From Trogon surrucura (lineage: Eukaryota; Chordata; Aves; Trogoniformes; Trogonidae), in the NCBI GenBank assembly GCA_020746105.1, contig CM036617.1:137357845-137421844 (forward strand): a stretch of 64,000 nt of DNA, written 5' to 3'. Numbering within the stretch: position 1 is the stretch's first letter; each line of letters starts with the position of its first letter. Both the position numbers and the translations under genes were made by a program. The notes beneath the pieces are model-generated. The model was given only the letters and a program-made list of their open reading frames with translations. It did not search any database and was not told the DNA's origin. Positions 1 through 12,538 of the stretch are shown here, piece by piece.

Positions 1-1723
1 TAATTTAATATTTGTAATGCATTCAGTGAATAAGCTGCAGTGAATTTCAACAAACTCTTTTATACCTAAACAAACCTGAGCTCCCAAAGGGGCTGCCGGC
101 TTGGGTTAAAGGCCCAGGCAAAGCAGACTTTTACAGGAGGCATAGGCAGCAGACTGCTGAGGGCAATGCCATGGCCCTGCTGCCCGCTGCTTGCAAGGCC
201 AGGCTGCTGCCCACAGACAATAAGGGATCCGCATGTGTAGGGGCATCTGGAGCTACTGTCTGAGAAGAGTCAGAGGGGGGGATTCCTTCTTCAGGAGGAG
301 TAGCCACTATATCATATTCCCAGACTGAGAAGGAAAAGCAAACCCAACTTTCAGAGACTTCTCTTTGCACCCTCCCCTGTTTCTGCATCTCACAGTGGCA
401 TTGTAGGCCCCTCTCTCAGACCGTGGGCTCTCACCACCCCATGGGCACCACTGCTACCTGAGCAGCCAAATAGTCTTGTTAAAGGTCACATGTCGTCACG
501 CTGGCACAGGTGCTGTTTGCACAGCCATGCAAATAAGATTGAGCCTATACAGTCAGCAAGGAGTGCATTAGCCCTAGGCTCTGGCTGCTCTGTTGGCAGC
601 CCAACAGCTGGTTTTTAAGGGTCGCAGATGCCAGGAAGCATGGCTGACATAGGGTCTGGGACAAGGGCGGAAATAAGGCTCTTTAGCCAGTGTTTCTTCT
701 TCTGTTTCAGCACTGAAGCTGATGTTCAAATCCTCTCTAGGCCTCAACACAGGTGCTGCACATTCTGTAAGCACCAGCTGTAGGAAAACATCTCCATGTG
801 CCATGGGGTGTGTAGGACTCACCCTCACCCAGAGCTGGGGGTGGGACACCACCACCTCTAACTCCTGATGGCAGTGAGGACTAATTTATACCCAAGGCTA
901 TTATCAAACTTGGGAGGTGCTGAGCACATACAAGGCTGAATATCCCCCACAACTTTGCCCATTAGCAGCTTTCACTAAACATCTCAGATATGACAAACCC
1001 GTATACCTTTTTCTGAATACCCTGCTTCATTTCTTACCTTCTTCGAGGAGTCACAATACACATATTCCACTGCTTAAGCTCTTTCCTGGTGAGCCCCAGT
1101 GGCACAGAGGGTCCCCTCTGGACCCTTGGCCTCCACAGATTACCCCTCTCCTGCACTGAGGGCGGCTGAAGCCGCCTCACTCCTTCATTGCTCACAACAG
1201 CTCCAGTGCTGAGCAGCTCTGCTCTCCACATGCACAAAACCCAGCTTTGTCTAGTAGCAGGCTGGGATTGTTCTCATGAGTAGCGACATGTTTTAGCTCC
1301 CCCCCCCAAAAAAAAAAAAAACCCCAAAACCAACCTTGTTCCCTCAGATCTGCTCAGGCCTGGCTGGCGCCATGTTGCAGCTGTGGTGGAGGCTGGGCCT
1401 GCCCGGCCCTGTGTGCCTGCTGGTCCCAGCTGCCTCTGCCCCTCAGACAGACCCCAGCTAAGCCCGCTGCATCCCAGGGTACTCCCCCACCTCATCGGAC
1501 GTTGGGGCTGGTATGGTCTGAGAAGGGCCTGCCCTGATCATTGCTCTGCTTAGCTAAGAGAAGTGACTTCTCCTTAGGGGGAGGGAAGAAGTGACTTTCC
1601 TTAGCAAAAGCAGCTTTTCCCCTGCAAAAGGCAGCAGAAAACAAACCTGGTTTGGTACATGATTTCCTCCGGGGTTTTCTTGTTGCTGCTAATCTCTTCT
1701 CTCCTCTTGCCGCTTGCCACAGT
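1..1723. other. intergenic, locally GC-richer segment, no gene recognised
   Basis: This stretch is visibly richer in G and C than most of the next 30 kb, especially around 80-850 and 1080-1500. Several short frames are open on both strands, the longest under 95 codons, but none resembles a protein family I know. A 17-base unit beginning GAAGTGACTT is repeated imperfectly at about 1560-1576 and 1589-1604. The only specific signal is the splice-like 3' intron end that leads into the candidate exon at 1724. Confidence 0.5.
1299..1321. repeat. C9/A14 homopolymer junction
   Basis: Nine C residues run directly into fourteen A residues. It is low-complexity sequence and explains the apparent poly-Phe/Gly stretch of the overlapping minus-strand frame. 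Confidence 0.9.
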
Positions 1724-1767
1724 TAACTGCTTTTTTCGGGACTGGCAACCATCTCATCTTCTAAACG
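1724..1767 (+). other. candidate 44-nt internal exon (coding or lncRNA), unproven
   Basis: Upstream is a textbook intron 3' end: a branch-point-like TGCTAATC about 33 nt before the AG, then a pyrimidine-rich run ending GCCACAG at 1723. The segment ends AAACG followed by GTGAGT (1768-1773), a near-consensus donor. Of the three plus-strand frames only the third is open; it gives 14 residues starting Asn-Cys-Phe-Phe and leaves a phase-1 overhang. No flanking exon is identifiable in the window, so it could belong to a gene or lncRNA extending off the left edge, or be chance. The acceptor, branch point and donor are seen directly; exon status is inference. Confidence 0.3.
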
Positions 1768-3752
1768 GTGAGTGCTGGGCAAAGGATTCACCCACCTGGG
1801 GAAAGGGAGGGTGTGCAGCCATTCATCAATCCTAGAGGTTAACTTAGCAAAGCTGAGCTACCAAGCCGTCAGCTGTCACCTTCAGAGCTTCAGACCTGGC
1901 CCTTCAATGGCATGTCTCCCTGACTGATGGCGTATTAAGATCTAGCCCCCATTTCTCTCCTGGCATCTAAACTATCCAACCCGTAAAGTTTTATCTTTTG
2001 TTGCATCACCATCATTGCAGCCTTCACATGCTCGGCCAGAAGAGTCCTGTGCCCCATGATCCAAGACTGCAGACTGGTCTGTCACCCTGACTCATGATGA
2101 GAGACTGCTTAACTCAGCTCAGAGACTTCTGCAGTATCCCCAAAGCGATCTGCTCTTGCTCTTCCTTCCCACGTGGAGAAACGATAGTTCTCTTGAGTAC
2201 TTCAAAAGCTCTTGTATTAAACTCATTGAATAAGTGTACCACAAAACCTGCAATATGGATTTTCATTAATGTAATGCAATAATTTCTAGCATACCTAAAC
2301 ACATTACGTTCCCCACAATCACCAAGCAAGAGCAGCTGTCTGCTGCAACATAGAGTCTTGTTTCCCTTTGAACAAAATCCTACCTCACTTCTTATATGAT
2401 ACTCTCCAGAGAGAAGGTAGAGGTTTTTTTCTGACATGGAACAGCTGCTCCAGTTCATTGATTCGTGTGGGACACCCCGAAATTTGTACAACAGTGTTTT
2501 ATTACAAATGGTGTAACACAGACTCTTAAAAACAGGTGCAATACGACATTAGCACCTCAAAGCTTCTATGAGAACCTGGAGATTGTTGTGAGCAGGCTGG
2601 CAAAACACTCAGGAGGGAAACTCTTCTGAACCGACGACAAACTAAACATGCAATGCAAACATTATATGGAGTTATTTTGATGTTTAACTGAAAGATAACC
2701 AAGGTAGAGAGAAGAAAGATTTTCCACAGGTGTGCACTTAATTAATTTCGTTGCACATACCTGGGTCTTCAGTTAAAGTACATCGATGTAGCTCTTGTGA
2801 ATTACATGCAAGATGCAAACCTACTTTCACTTGAAAAAGAAGTATATGGAACAAGACCCATATGTTCAAGCTCTGTTACTGAGTGTTTATATCCTGACAT
2901 CCCTGACTTCAGTGTTACAGTAATTCACAAGGAACTGATGCCACTGCCTCATATATACACAAAGAGGGTGAAGTTGACCCTTAAGCAGAAAGGTCTGGGT
3001 ATCATAACTCACTTAAGCCTTCAAAAGGCACTTTAGCTGATACCTAAATGTCATGAATGGATTGCACCCCAAGACAGCAGTGTATCAGTACTAACAACTT
3101 CATTCCTTCAAAGGAACCCTAAAACCCAAGAGGTCAAGAAACAGCTTTTATTCTTGGCTAGGTGTAGCTATCAGCATTAGAACATGATAAAAAATCTAAA
3201 ACCTAATGAAAAATTGCCAGAGACCCATAAAGCTGCCAAAGTACGGTAGGCAGGCTTTCACATAATTGCAAGTCTTCCTTTCTCAAATGCCCAACCTGAT
3301 TGACCAATTAAAGTGTTTAATGCTCTGAGAAAGAGTCTATCATTAACCGTAATTTGTTCTAGTCTCACCGGTCCTTTCATGGCTGCCTCTGGTGAAAGAA
3401 CCATTATGTATGATCTCAATCTCCATATTATAATGTGGAATTTTCGACAGTTTGCTATAAATAGGAATTGATTCATAAGAAGAATAATGAATTCATTGCC
3501 AGTCTTTTATCAACTACTTAATGACTGTCAAGATACATTAAACATCCTTAGCCCTACACTGGGGCCTGAGTTTATTCTTGGCTAGCGTATCCAACTGTAT
3601 TCTGCACTCGGTGCATTAATACTAAGTGAAAAATAGTCTCAGTGACTATAAATGAATTTTAGAGTGCATTATTTCATCATAAATATTGACACTGATCATT
3701 ATAAATGCCTTCCAAAAGAGGTGATCATACGGACTAGATAATATATCATTAA

Positions 3753-3817
3753 AATGAAAAAAACCCCAACACAACAAACAAACCAACAAACCAAAACAAA
3801 AAAAAATAAAAAATTTA
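3753..3817 (+). repeat. A-rich low-complexity tract (AACAAAC-like)
   Basis: An irregular A/C tract of units such as AACAAACAAACC followed by runs of A. The 61-codon minus-strand frame that crosses it (rich in Phe, Leu, Cys) is a composition artefact. Confidence 0.8.
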
Positions 3818-4489
3818 ACCCAGTCCAGCAAATCATACTCTCACCTCATTCTCCTGGTTATTCTCACCTGAAAGAGCTTCTCACTATGCTAGGCTCTGTA
3901 CAAGTTAAAGGCACTTTGTAAGCTGTAGTGCTTGCTAGCTTATTAACAAGATAGTGTAAATCTCAAACTTCACTTTCATGCCATGTCCACGAATCACTAT
4001 AATTACTGAAGTGTGTTGAGAAACATATTTAACTTCAGAATATATCTGACGTTGCTCAAGGGTCACAGTCCCTGCTCTTGCAGAACCAGGTGCAAAAATT
4101 AAGCCTGAGGTCTGAGAGGATGCACAAAATCTTGATCTTCTCTGCTATCCAACTGCTCCTTTATGGTAGTCTCATGAGTCCCCAAAGAAAGGTGCTGCAA
4201 AAGTGTCCAAAAAAGGCCTTAAGATCCAGCTATTGCAACAGAGAGAGCCAAGGAGTCTGGAAAAAATATCTTTGAAGGTTGTGTTTCTCTTACACCAGAG
4301 TTCATTTCCAGCTCTTGCATTTACAAGGCCCAAGGAGAAGTATCTGTTATGCTACAAGAATGTAAATCCCTAGTATACATTTTTAAAGAAAAATGAGTGG
4401 AACTAAGCAGTATAGTCTAAAGGGAAGGTCTACGATGTACAATTACACTAATGAACATTAGCCTGCATAAAGTATATTGGTGCTGGGAA

Positions 4490-4513
4490 AAACCTGGAGG
4501 CTTCTCCAGGTTT
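4490..4513. other. perfect 10-bp stem, 4-nt loop inverted repeat
   Basis: AAACCTGGAG and its exact reverse complement CTCCAGGTTT are separated by GCTT. The pairing does not extend outward, so the stem is too short for a microRNA precursor. Function is unknown. Confidence 0.85.
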
Positions 4514-5423
4514 ATGAATTCAGCATGAAACCCCATTATTTGTCATATGCACTGGGTACATACAGCATGTTAATTCAACAGCATGTTGTTTGTAGGGAAC
4601 ACAGGGAGGATGGATGACTACAGTCCAGATTACGGTCTCTCGATACACCCCCAGGATTACTAGGTTGCTACTTTTTCTTTCTCCTTTCTCCAGTCACTTT
4701 TAAAAGGCTGAAAAAGTACAGAAGAATGATAAAGTTTGTAGATACCTTCAGAAACATTTCCTAAGAGAAAAGGGAACACAGCCAGAGTCCAGACCAAATA
4801 GGAAGTTAGAGATATCTAAAGAAGCCACTCTTGGAAAGAAAGTGATAGTGACAATTTTCTGTAAAAACTAAGGACTTAGGCACAAGTTACCAAAAGCAGC
4901 TTGGAATTTTCTAGTGGAAGTGAGAGTTGTAGCCAGAATTTTTTTCCAGGAAACTTTGCTTGACCCATTCCTATCTTCTCTCACAGGAGCAGAGCCAGCT
5001 CTGCCCAACCTGCCTTCTATCTGCTCATGCTCAAACAGATCACCCTGAATCCACCTCTGACTTGTGCCTCCTTTGCTGGGAGCCAACCACTTCCCCAGTT
5101 CCTAACAACATGCAGTGGAACCTGGTTACTCACTTTTCTTCTAAGGTCCCACCCTATCAGGTAATGACATCAGCAGATCTGGTAAAAAAACATCTGTTTG
5201 TGACTTCCATACACTCACGGTAATCCTGCAATACATTTTCTGCTATGATATCTAGTCTCCCACTGATCTAACTAATGTCAAATTAAACCTATCCTTGCAA
5301 TTTTTAATGAAATTCATCCACAATATGTGAACATGATACAGACAGTTGAAGCTTTACTTCATTTTTCAATAAATCATGAAGACATGAAAATAACAAGCTC
5401 TGTAACCTGGAGAAAATGTATAT

Positions 5424-5472
5424 ATCATAGAATCATAGAATCATAGAATGGCCTAGGTTGGAACGGACCTTA
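5424..5472 (-). mobile_element. CR1 LINE 3'-end fragment
   Basis: Three tandem copies of ATCATAGA/ATCATAGAAT are followed by GGCCTAGGTTGGAACGGACC. This is the reverse complement of the CR1 3' terminus (a 'GGTCC..TTCCAACC' end followed by the octamer tail). Only about 50 bp is preserved, so the copy is extremely 5'-truncated. Orientation is minus because the octamer tail is on the left. Confidence 0.85.
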
Positions 5473-8400
5473 TACTGCTTACCAACCAAAGAGAAAGGGA
5501 AGTCTTTAGTTGTTATTCCTGATACAAAAGCATTAACAACAAACATTACCTTGTATATATTGTATTACATACAATAAGGAACTGAGAAGTAACTTGCTGA
5601 GAAGTAACACAAAAACCATACACATTAAGACCTACTCTCTGCTTACTAAGGCACTATACTTTCTCTGGATATATTCACTAACCAGTGACAATCTAAGAAC
5701 TGTCACCCTAGTAAATTAACATTATTTGCTAAATAGGAGAGTATTACATCCAAAATGTGTTCTTTTCTAGCTATAACAGGCCCCATATCCTACAAACACT
5801 GCTTGCACATAACAGCAGTACAAGTAGGAAGAGAAGAATGGAAATTCAATTATTTAAAACCTGATTCAAATGAGGCTGAGGAAGCTACAGTGATAAATCA
5901 TCTCAAAGAACAAAATACACTTTTTTAAAAAAAAATCTGGAGTAGGTAAAGCAGCAGCAGATAGTGTGAAAATAGACTTTTCCTGGTGCCCCTCAAAGCA
6001 GAAATTTAAGCAATAGACAGATAGGTTCCAATGTTTACACAGGTACTGAAATATTATGTATTCTAGTTATGCCCAATCACTTCTTAAAATGTCCAGTGAC
6101 TGTTAGTGTAACAAAGACTCTGATTGCTGAGTGCCATTTATCTGACACGGGACACATAGAATTCCATAACAACGTTTACATTTCCCTCTCCTTTGTACCC
6201 CTTCTTAAAGGAAATGTTCAGTAGACAGTAACAGAAGAAAGATATAGCACCTTAAATACTGTTCCTCACAGATGCAATGCCTCAGTCTGCAGCAGAATCT
6301 GTCCAGAAGATGCTTAAGTTCAAATAGTGTCAGCATTCATGAACAGATATACTATTATCAGGCCACATCTGTGTTCCGAGAACAAAGACTATTCTCAATT
6401 ATTGGACTTGTCTCAGAAAGACTGATGAATGTCTTTCTTCCTGCAGAGGACTGGGAATGGAGAACAGGCTCAGGCATGAGAGTCAATGTCGGGGAACAGG
6501 ACTCTTCTGGGCTGTGCCACCAGCCTACCAGGGCACCTAGGGCAAATAATTTCATGTGTTTGAGCCTCAGATGCCTTAATGATATGACACAGATAAGAAT
6601 TAATGCTGCCTGAAAGCTTATGAAGCCAAAAAGAAGCCTTGGGTAGAACAGATGCTGTTTGCAAGAAAATTCCTATTTTTGTATAAATGTTTTGGCAGTT
6701 TGTAATAAAAAATTGCATGAGCCAGCTTTTTTTTTTTTTCCTTCTCATTTTTGGCAATGAAAATTCAAAGCTCTTCAATGAAGTCCAAGGGAAAAATGAA
6801 AACTACATTTCTTCCCTAGAGTCTTATTTTAGTTCTATTAAAAAAGACAATAAGAAAGTAAATCTTTGACTAGCCTAATGGAATCTTACTCATCAACACT
6901 TTGGCTAAAAGACAGCATATAAGCGCCAAATACTGTTACAGATCAACTCTCTCTTGATAGTACAGTTATGTTCAAATCATAGCCCAGCTGATGACACCCT
7001 GACTTTCACAAGTCAGGTTGGTCACACAGGTGGAGACAAGGTCAGGTTGTGTTGAAAGCACATTAAAGTCCCTCACTGAACCATTTTGCTTCCACTTACA
7101 AAGACGAGATTAAACTGAGCTATGTCAAGGTTAAATCACTATTTTGTCTGAGCCAGTGACTCAGAGATTAAATAAAATGCAGAGCTGATGGCACCTGAAA
7201 TTTCTTTTTCATGATGATCAAGGAAACCATGCCAGACCCCTGCTTATTAAATCCTTGTTTAAACACAGGTGTCACTAGTTTCAGTTGTAGGCAACAGTGA
7301 TGGCTTTGATAAGAGTGAGAAACACGGGGCTGTCTTAACAGGCCAGTAAAAACAGACAAGCATAATCATATTTTAAACTGTTTTCCTATTCCAACACAGA
7401 AAAGTAGCCTTATTGAATGAAACATCACAGCAATGGCTAAGACTACCCAATGTTAAGAACACACAGTGGTTGCATGTTCTGACACCCAGCAGCACTGAAA
7501 ACAGCTTAGCTGTGTTGGTAAGGTGAGACAGAGGGATCTACAGAACACGAACACATTTACTTCATAGCAGTTTCCTAAAATAATTTTAATAGATGTGGTG
7601 GTGAGATGTTCTTCCTCCTGAGGGATTGCATTTGGATTGCCCAGGGTAACCGATCCTGGTAATGTAGCCTCTGCTTTCTGTGTTTTGTAATAGAGCTTTT
7701 ATTTCCAAATGGACTTTCCAAATAACAGTGGAGATGAGAGCCTATCAAACCAACCTCTGCTGTAAGATGCTTTGGAGATGCTAACCGGAAACAGTGCCAG
7801 AGGCGTTGTTTGAATAGGCAGTCAAGAAAATACCCATTGTGATGAATGTGTAAAGACATTAGTTTCAATCATAATTGCCTACAGAAGCAAAGACCTTGGA
7901 AATTAAGCATTTGAACCCAGCTGTATACACTGCTTTGCACATGTTCATAATGTCTCTTTCAAAACAGATCTTGCTGGGCTACTTTCCTTGACCTGTCAGA
8001 AGAATAGAAAATAATCTGAAGCATCCTAAATGCAGTTAATTGCTCTAAACTGTGACAAGGCACATAACAGAAATAAAAGGTATTTCTCTTTCCCAGTAGA
8101 AATCAGCTACATGTATTGTTCTTGCAGAGGAGAAGAGTGTTGGTCATTTGACATAAATCAGTTCCCTTTGATGTTTGCAAAACAGAGCAAGATCATAACA
8201 TGTGAGCAGACTGAAATTACAGCTGAATATATTTAGAGACTTGTTTTCATTCATTTTAAAATGAGATTGTAATGTCTAAAAGCAATCAACTGGTCCACTT
8301 CTGTCTAATCACTGCTCCAATTGATGCATCTCCTAAAAATACTTGAAATTGAAACCATCAGATGTTAACAATATCTCTTCTTCTAGCATTAGATAATATC

Positions 8401-10825
8401 CAATCAGTGATTATGGGCAGCAGTGAAGCTTCTTAATTCAACGACTATGCACCACCTATCTTTCCTATTTTGCTGACTGAAGATCCAGCTGTTTCTAGTT
8501 CATGTCAATGCACTTCAAAGATTGGCAAGTATAGCTATAAAGCTAAAAATAGGAATGCTCTGCATCCCACATCAATCACCCTTTTGTAGTACAAGAATTT
8601 TAGAAGGTTCTTGAATGGGACAGAAAGACATAATGGGATCTATTTTTAATAAGCAGTAGACATCATGCCAAGATCATTGTAATATATTTTCTCCAGGCAA
8701 CAAAAAGTGACACCTTCATTGGTGGATAGGTTGACTCTTGGGCTGCTTTGCCTTCAGAAGAATTATCCTACACAGGGAGACTGCTGCAGCAGTCTTTGAG
8801 ACAATACATGCTTGCAAAATGGCTCTAGGATTTGATCCATGGAGCAAAAGAATTCAGCTGGTTTTTTTCTTCCTCTATGTCACAGAAGAGGCTAGGTTCA
8901 CTGTAAAAGCTTAAACGTAAGAAATTCAAATCAGAGACAGCATATTCGCATTGATTGATACTGGGATTTGTGTTTAGATGTGAAAAGTAGTGACACTTAT
9001 AGCACATCAAAGCTCAGGCAGTCATTTCTGTAACCAAAGTGTTCCCACTCTATGGATCTCACTGGTGGGAATGCATAAAGATGAGTTGGTACATGTAGGT
9101 GTCAAAATGACTGTGCAGCAAAATCAATTCGCAATTAAGTGGGACTACTTTGAAGATAAAGAATGTTATTAACTTTAAAATGTTCTAAAGAAGTGTCTGA
9201 CCACTGACTGCCAAGAACTGCAAACTGTTCTAACCACAGTGTGTGCACGAAAACTCCAAACACTTTGTTAACTCAAGGCAGTTTGCTTTAGTCGCTGCTA
9301 TTTATAGATGTCTGTAAACAGAGGTACTTGAAGCAGTGACCATGATTACTTTATGCATTGATTCAAGGTGTGTGCGGTACACTGAGCTCTGTTGGCACAC
9401 GTGCTCCTAACTCACTGAGGCTCATCCATCAATATCCTCTACAGAATACTTGTGTCAGAAGATAAATTCAGGTACGATGAATGCAAACCTGAGGGCCTGC
9501 CCAAATCAATTTTTATCAGTTCCCCGAGGGCACTGCCAGCCATGACTGTCCCTGCCCAGCCTGCCCCAGGGCTCCCCTCACCCTGCCCGCAGCCCAGCAC
9601 CACATTTCAGCACAACCAGGGGCCATCAGTCCCTGCCAGTGACATCATAGTAGCGACAGGAGCCCATGCTGCCACTGGCAGTTTTATGCTGGGGCATTTT
9701 GATACTGTCAAAAGGAGAGCACACAATATGGTCAGCAGTACTCCACACCATGGTCCTCAGCATAGGAAACACAGGAGGCACAGCATCAGAGAGTCCCTGA
9801 CACCTCTTCCACTTTTCAGGGTAGAGATGCTCCTCTAGATCTATCTGCAAGTACAAGAAGCTGCTCTGATTTATGGCACACTAGCCTAGCTGCTATCAGC
9901 TTTCTAGGATATAGGTTTCTGGTCTGTAGTGCGTCCAAGCCGCTCCTGCTCTTTCTCCCACCCCTCCCATATTGCCAATGCAGTGAAGAAGTAGTGTAGA
10001 AAGACCGTGATGAGCTTTTGGGTGGATAGATCCCCTCAGGTCCTTCCGGCCTCCTTTCTGCTATAAACAGAGACCAAAAGGGCTGCAGTCTAGCCTAAGG
10101 TAATTTTTCTGACTTGTCTCTAATAAATACCACAATCCCAATAGCAAATTCTTGCAGGGAACTATTTATGGTCAATTCACAGCCCGAAGAATAAATGCCA
10201 TTACAGAATTAAAATGCTTTTGAATTACAAAGCTGAAGAAATTGTGTTCTGCTTTCAGGGATACCACAGAGAAAAAAAAAAAAAAAAAAAAAAAAAAGGC
10301 CGCCTTCATTACACGGCCTTTACTTGCAAACTTTTGCAAGAAGGGGGAAGAAAAAGCCACACCAGCACTGCCCCCAGGGATTGGCTACAGGTTCTGCCAA
10401 GTCAGCAGGGTCCATAGGGCCCCCAAAGCCAGGAGGAGCATTATACTTCCCAGAACTTGCTTCTCCCTAGACAGTCTTCAGTCACTTCTGTGTCTGTTGT
10501 TTGTCTCTTGTGGCTGCTTTTCTTTCTTCTATCCCTTCTGGGTGTGGATTTACTACTTGAAGCAATAGTACTGAGCAAGGAACGTAGTCCAGAATCTTAT
10601 TGTACTGGGGATGTCCGTGCACACAGATGCATTTCAGCCCTGTTCCCTTTTATTTGCATCAGTTTCCCACCATGGGAACTCAGGGTATAATATAGGTAGG
10701 ACTACCATATATATGCCTGGTTTTCTTGGATGCAGCCAGATTTTCTAGCCAGAAATTTTATTTCATAGGTTAAAAGTAGAGTTCAGACATATTCCTAGGG
10801 TCTCTTTACTGTTCTGGGAATTGAG
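5473..10825. other. intergenic DNA, no gene seen
   Basis: Unique-looking AT-rich sequence without a recognisable gene. A tandem 12-mer (CTGAGAAGTAAC at 5582 and 5597) and a poly-T at about 6728 are the only local repeats before 10,272. Two MEF2-consensus-like sites lie at 8543-8552 and 9298-9307. Around 9480-9840 the base composition is richer in C and a 128-codon plus frame is open, but it begins with GTG and matches nothing I know; I do not call it. Confidence 0.6.
10272..10297. repeat. poly-A tract, about 26 A
   Basis: An uninterrupted A run after CACAGAG. No LINE or SINE body is visible immediately 5' of it, so it may be a grown homopolymer or the tail of an unrecognised processed copy. 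Confidence 0.9.
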
Positions 10826-10862
10826 TTGTAGAATCGTAGAATGGTTTGGGTCGGAAGGGACA
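10826..10862 (-). mobile_element. CR1 LINE 3'-end fragment (very short)
   Basis: GTAGAATCGTAGAATGGTTT followed by GGGTCGGAAGGGACA matches the reverse complement of the CR1 terminus: two diverged octamers and the 'TTCCAACCCAAACC' end. Similarity stops soon after GGAAGGGA. Confidence 0.75.
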
Positions 10863-11753
10863 GTATTTTTGTTTCTGTCCAGCTAGTCTAACATTTGAAT
10901 ACGCTGCATAGTTGGTCAATATGCACGTGCAGAGATACAATCTGTAACACATTCCCAGTGGGTCCTACACATCTTGACTGCATCAGAATTCCTGTCCATG
11001 CACAAACCCTCTGTGCAAATGGATGTGCAGTGCTTTCAGCACCTCCACAACATGCTGGACCCTCCACATAGGTGCAGCCCAACGCAAATGTTTTTTAATG
11101 CATATTTAAATTGAAAAAAAATATTATAGCCCCAAAATAAAGGAGAATAAATTCAGAATATATTTAAACCTATCTAAATGCAAGTGACAGGTATGGATCT
11201 ATACATCCCTTCAAGTCTAGTCTTTTTTTTTCTTTTTTTTTATATTGGGTATTCTCCTAGCACATCGGCACTCAGAGGTCTGACAGGACCTACCTACTAG
11301 TTTCTGTTTCAAGGACTGCATGGTACGCAGAAATATGGGAGAAATCAGCCCTAAAAATGGGCTGTCCCAAACATGGCAGTTTCAATTCACAGAGACTTGT
11401 GGGGTCCTCTTCACTTTTAGCTCAAAACTATGGTAAAAATTGAGCTGAAATAACTGAATTTACCTAGTTCATGGCATGGCTGAAGGACTATACCTATGGA
11501 CATGTTATGTGGTAGGGACATAGTTCTCTCATGTGAAGTAAAGTCATGTTTACTTGTGGTGGAAGCAGGTGAGTTCTCAGTACTAGGGCAACCAAATGTG
11601 AAATCAGTATTTTTTGAATTGGATAAGAAGGTTAAAGCTGCTTTAGCTCTGCCTGCTTCCTTGTACACCTTTTACAGCAAGGTTCCTCCATCCTAGGCTC
11701 AGATTTTCCCTAGGTCCATGATACTGATCAGAGTAGGTCTAGAAGATAGGTAA
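10863..11753. other. intergenic DNA between CR1 copies, nothing specific seen
   Basis: Contains an interrupted poly-T tract at about 11,221-11,242. No open frame here has a recognisable product. Confidence 0.6.
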
Positions 11754-12085
11754 ATCATAGAATCATAGAATCATAGAATGTGTTGGGTTAGAAGGGACCT
11801 TTAAATGTCATCTGGCCCAACCCTCCTGCAATGAGTAGGGACATCTTTAACTAGATCAGGTTGCTCAGAGATCCATCCAGCTGGGCTTGAATGCCTCCAG
11901 GGATGGAGCCTCTACCACCTCTCTGAGCAACTTTTTCCAGTGTCTCACCATGCTCATAGTAAAGAACTTCTTCCTGAAATCTAGTCTAAATCTACCCTGT
12001 TCTAAATAAAAAACATTGCCCCTCTTCCCGTGGCCACATGTTCTTGTAAACAATCCCTCCCCAGCTTTTCTGTAGGCCTCCTTCA
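11754..12085 (-). mobile_element. CR1 LINE, outer (host) copy, 3' half
   Basis: Begins with three ATCATAGA octamers and GTGTTGGGTTAGAAGGGACC, then continues as antisense CR1 3' UTR and the end of ORF2. Read on the minus strand, about 11,865-12,085 encodes the CR1 ORF2 C-terminal signature, including FRLDFRKKFF and a Trp-(K)-x-LPREVVE-like segment. The copy breaks at CTTCA (12,081-12,085) and resumes after a second CR1 at 12,539, where CTTCA is repeated. This is therefore one element split by a later insertion. Confidence 0.9.
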
Positions 12086-12538
12086 TAAAATCATAGAATA
12101 GAATCATAGAATTATTCAGGCTGGAAAAGACCTTTAAGATCATCTAGTCCAACCATCTTTGCAACACCACCATGACCATTAAACCATGTCCTGAAGTGCC
12201 ACATCTTTATGTTTTTTGAACACTTCCAGGGATGACAAATCCACGGCTTCCCTGGACATCCTGTTTCAATGCCTCACCACTCCTTCAATGAAGAAATTTT
12301 TCCTAATATCTAATCTAAACCTCCCCTGGTGCAACTTGAGTCCATTTCCTCCCCATGCCTAGTAACTTGGGAGAAGAGGCAAACATCCACCTGACTACAA
12401 CCCTCTTTCAGGTAGTTGCAGAGACCAATGAGGTCTCCTCTCAGTCTCTTCTTCTCCAGCCTAAACAGTCCCAGCTCCCTCAGCCACTCTTCATAGGACG
12501 TGTTTTCTAGACCCTTCACCAGCTTCGTTGTCCAAATT
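12086..12538 (-). mobile_element. CR1 LINE inserted inside another CR1 (inner copy)
   Basis: Starts TAAAATCATAGAATAGAATC, has its own octamer tail and then the antisense CR1 3' end (GGCTGGAAAAGACCTTTAAG). It runs to ACCAGCTTCGTTGTCCAAATT at its 5'-truncated end. On the minus strand, 12,310-12,519 encodes the ORF2 C-terminal motif [18 protein letters not shown]. It is about 450 bp, in the same orientation as its host and of a different sequence type. The 5-bp sequence CTTCA on both sides is a plausible short target-site duplication. Confidence 0.88.

Larger units (their letters stand above)
1774..5423. other. intergenic DNA, no gene seen
   Basis: AT-rich unique-looking sequence. Open frames are short and show no recognisable domain. 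It contains one A-rich tract (3753-3817), one MEF2-consensus-like site (3455-3464) and one perfect short hairpin (4490-4513). Confidence 0.6.

Noticed and set aside
9452-9838. 128-codon plus frame, Pro- and His-rich
   Set aside because: GTG start, no homologue I know and no splice or promoter context.
10020-10075. CCCCTCAGGTCCTTCCGGCC, considered as a CR1 end
   Set aside because: The match is too short, with no octamer tail or flanking CR1 sequence.
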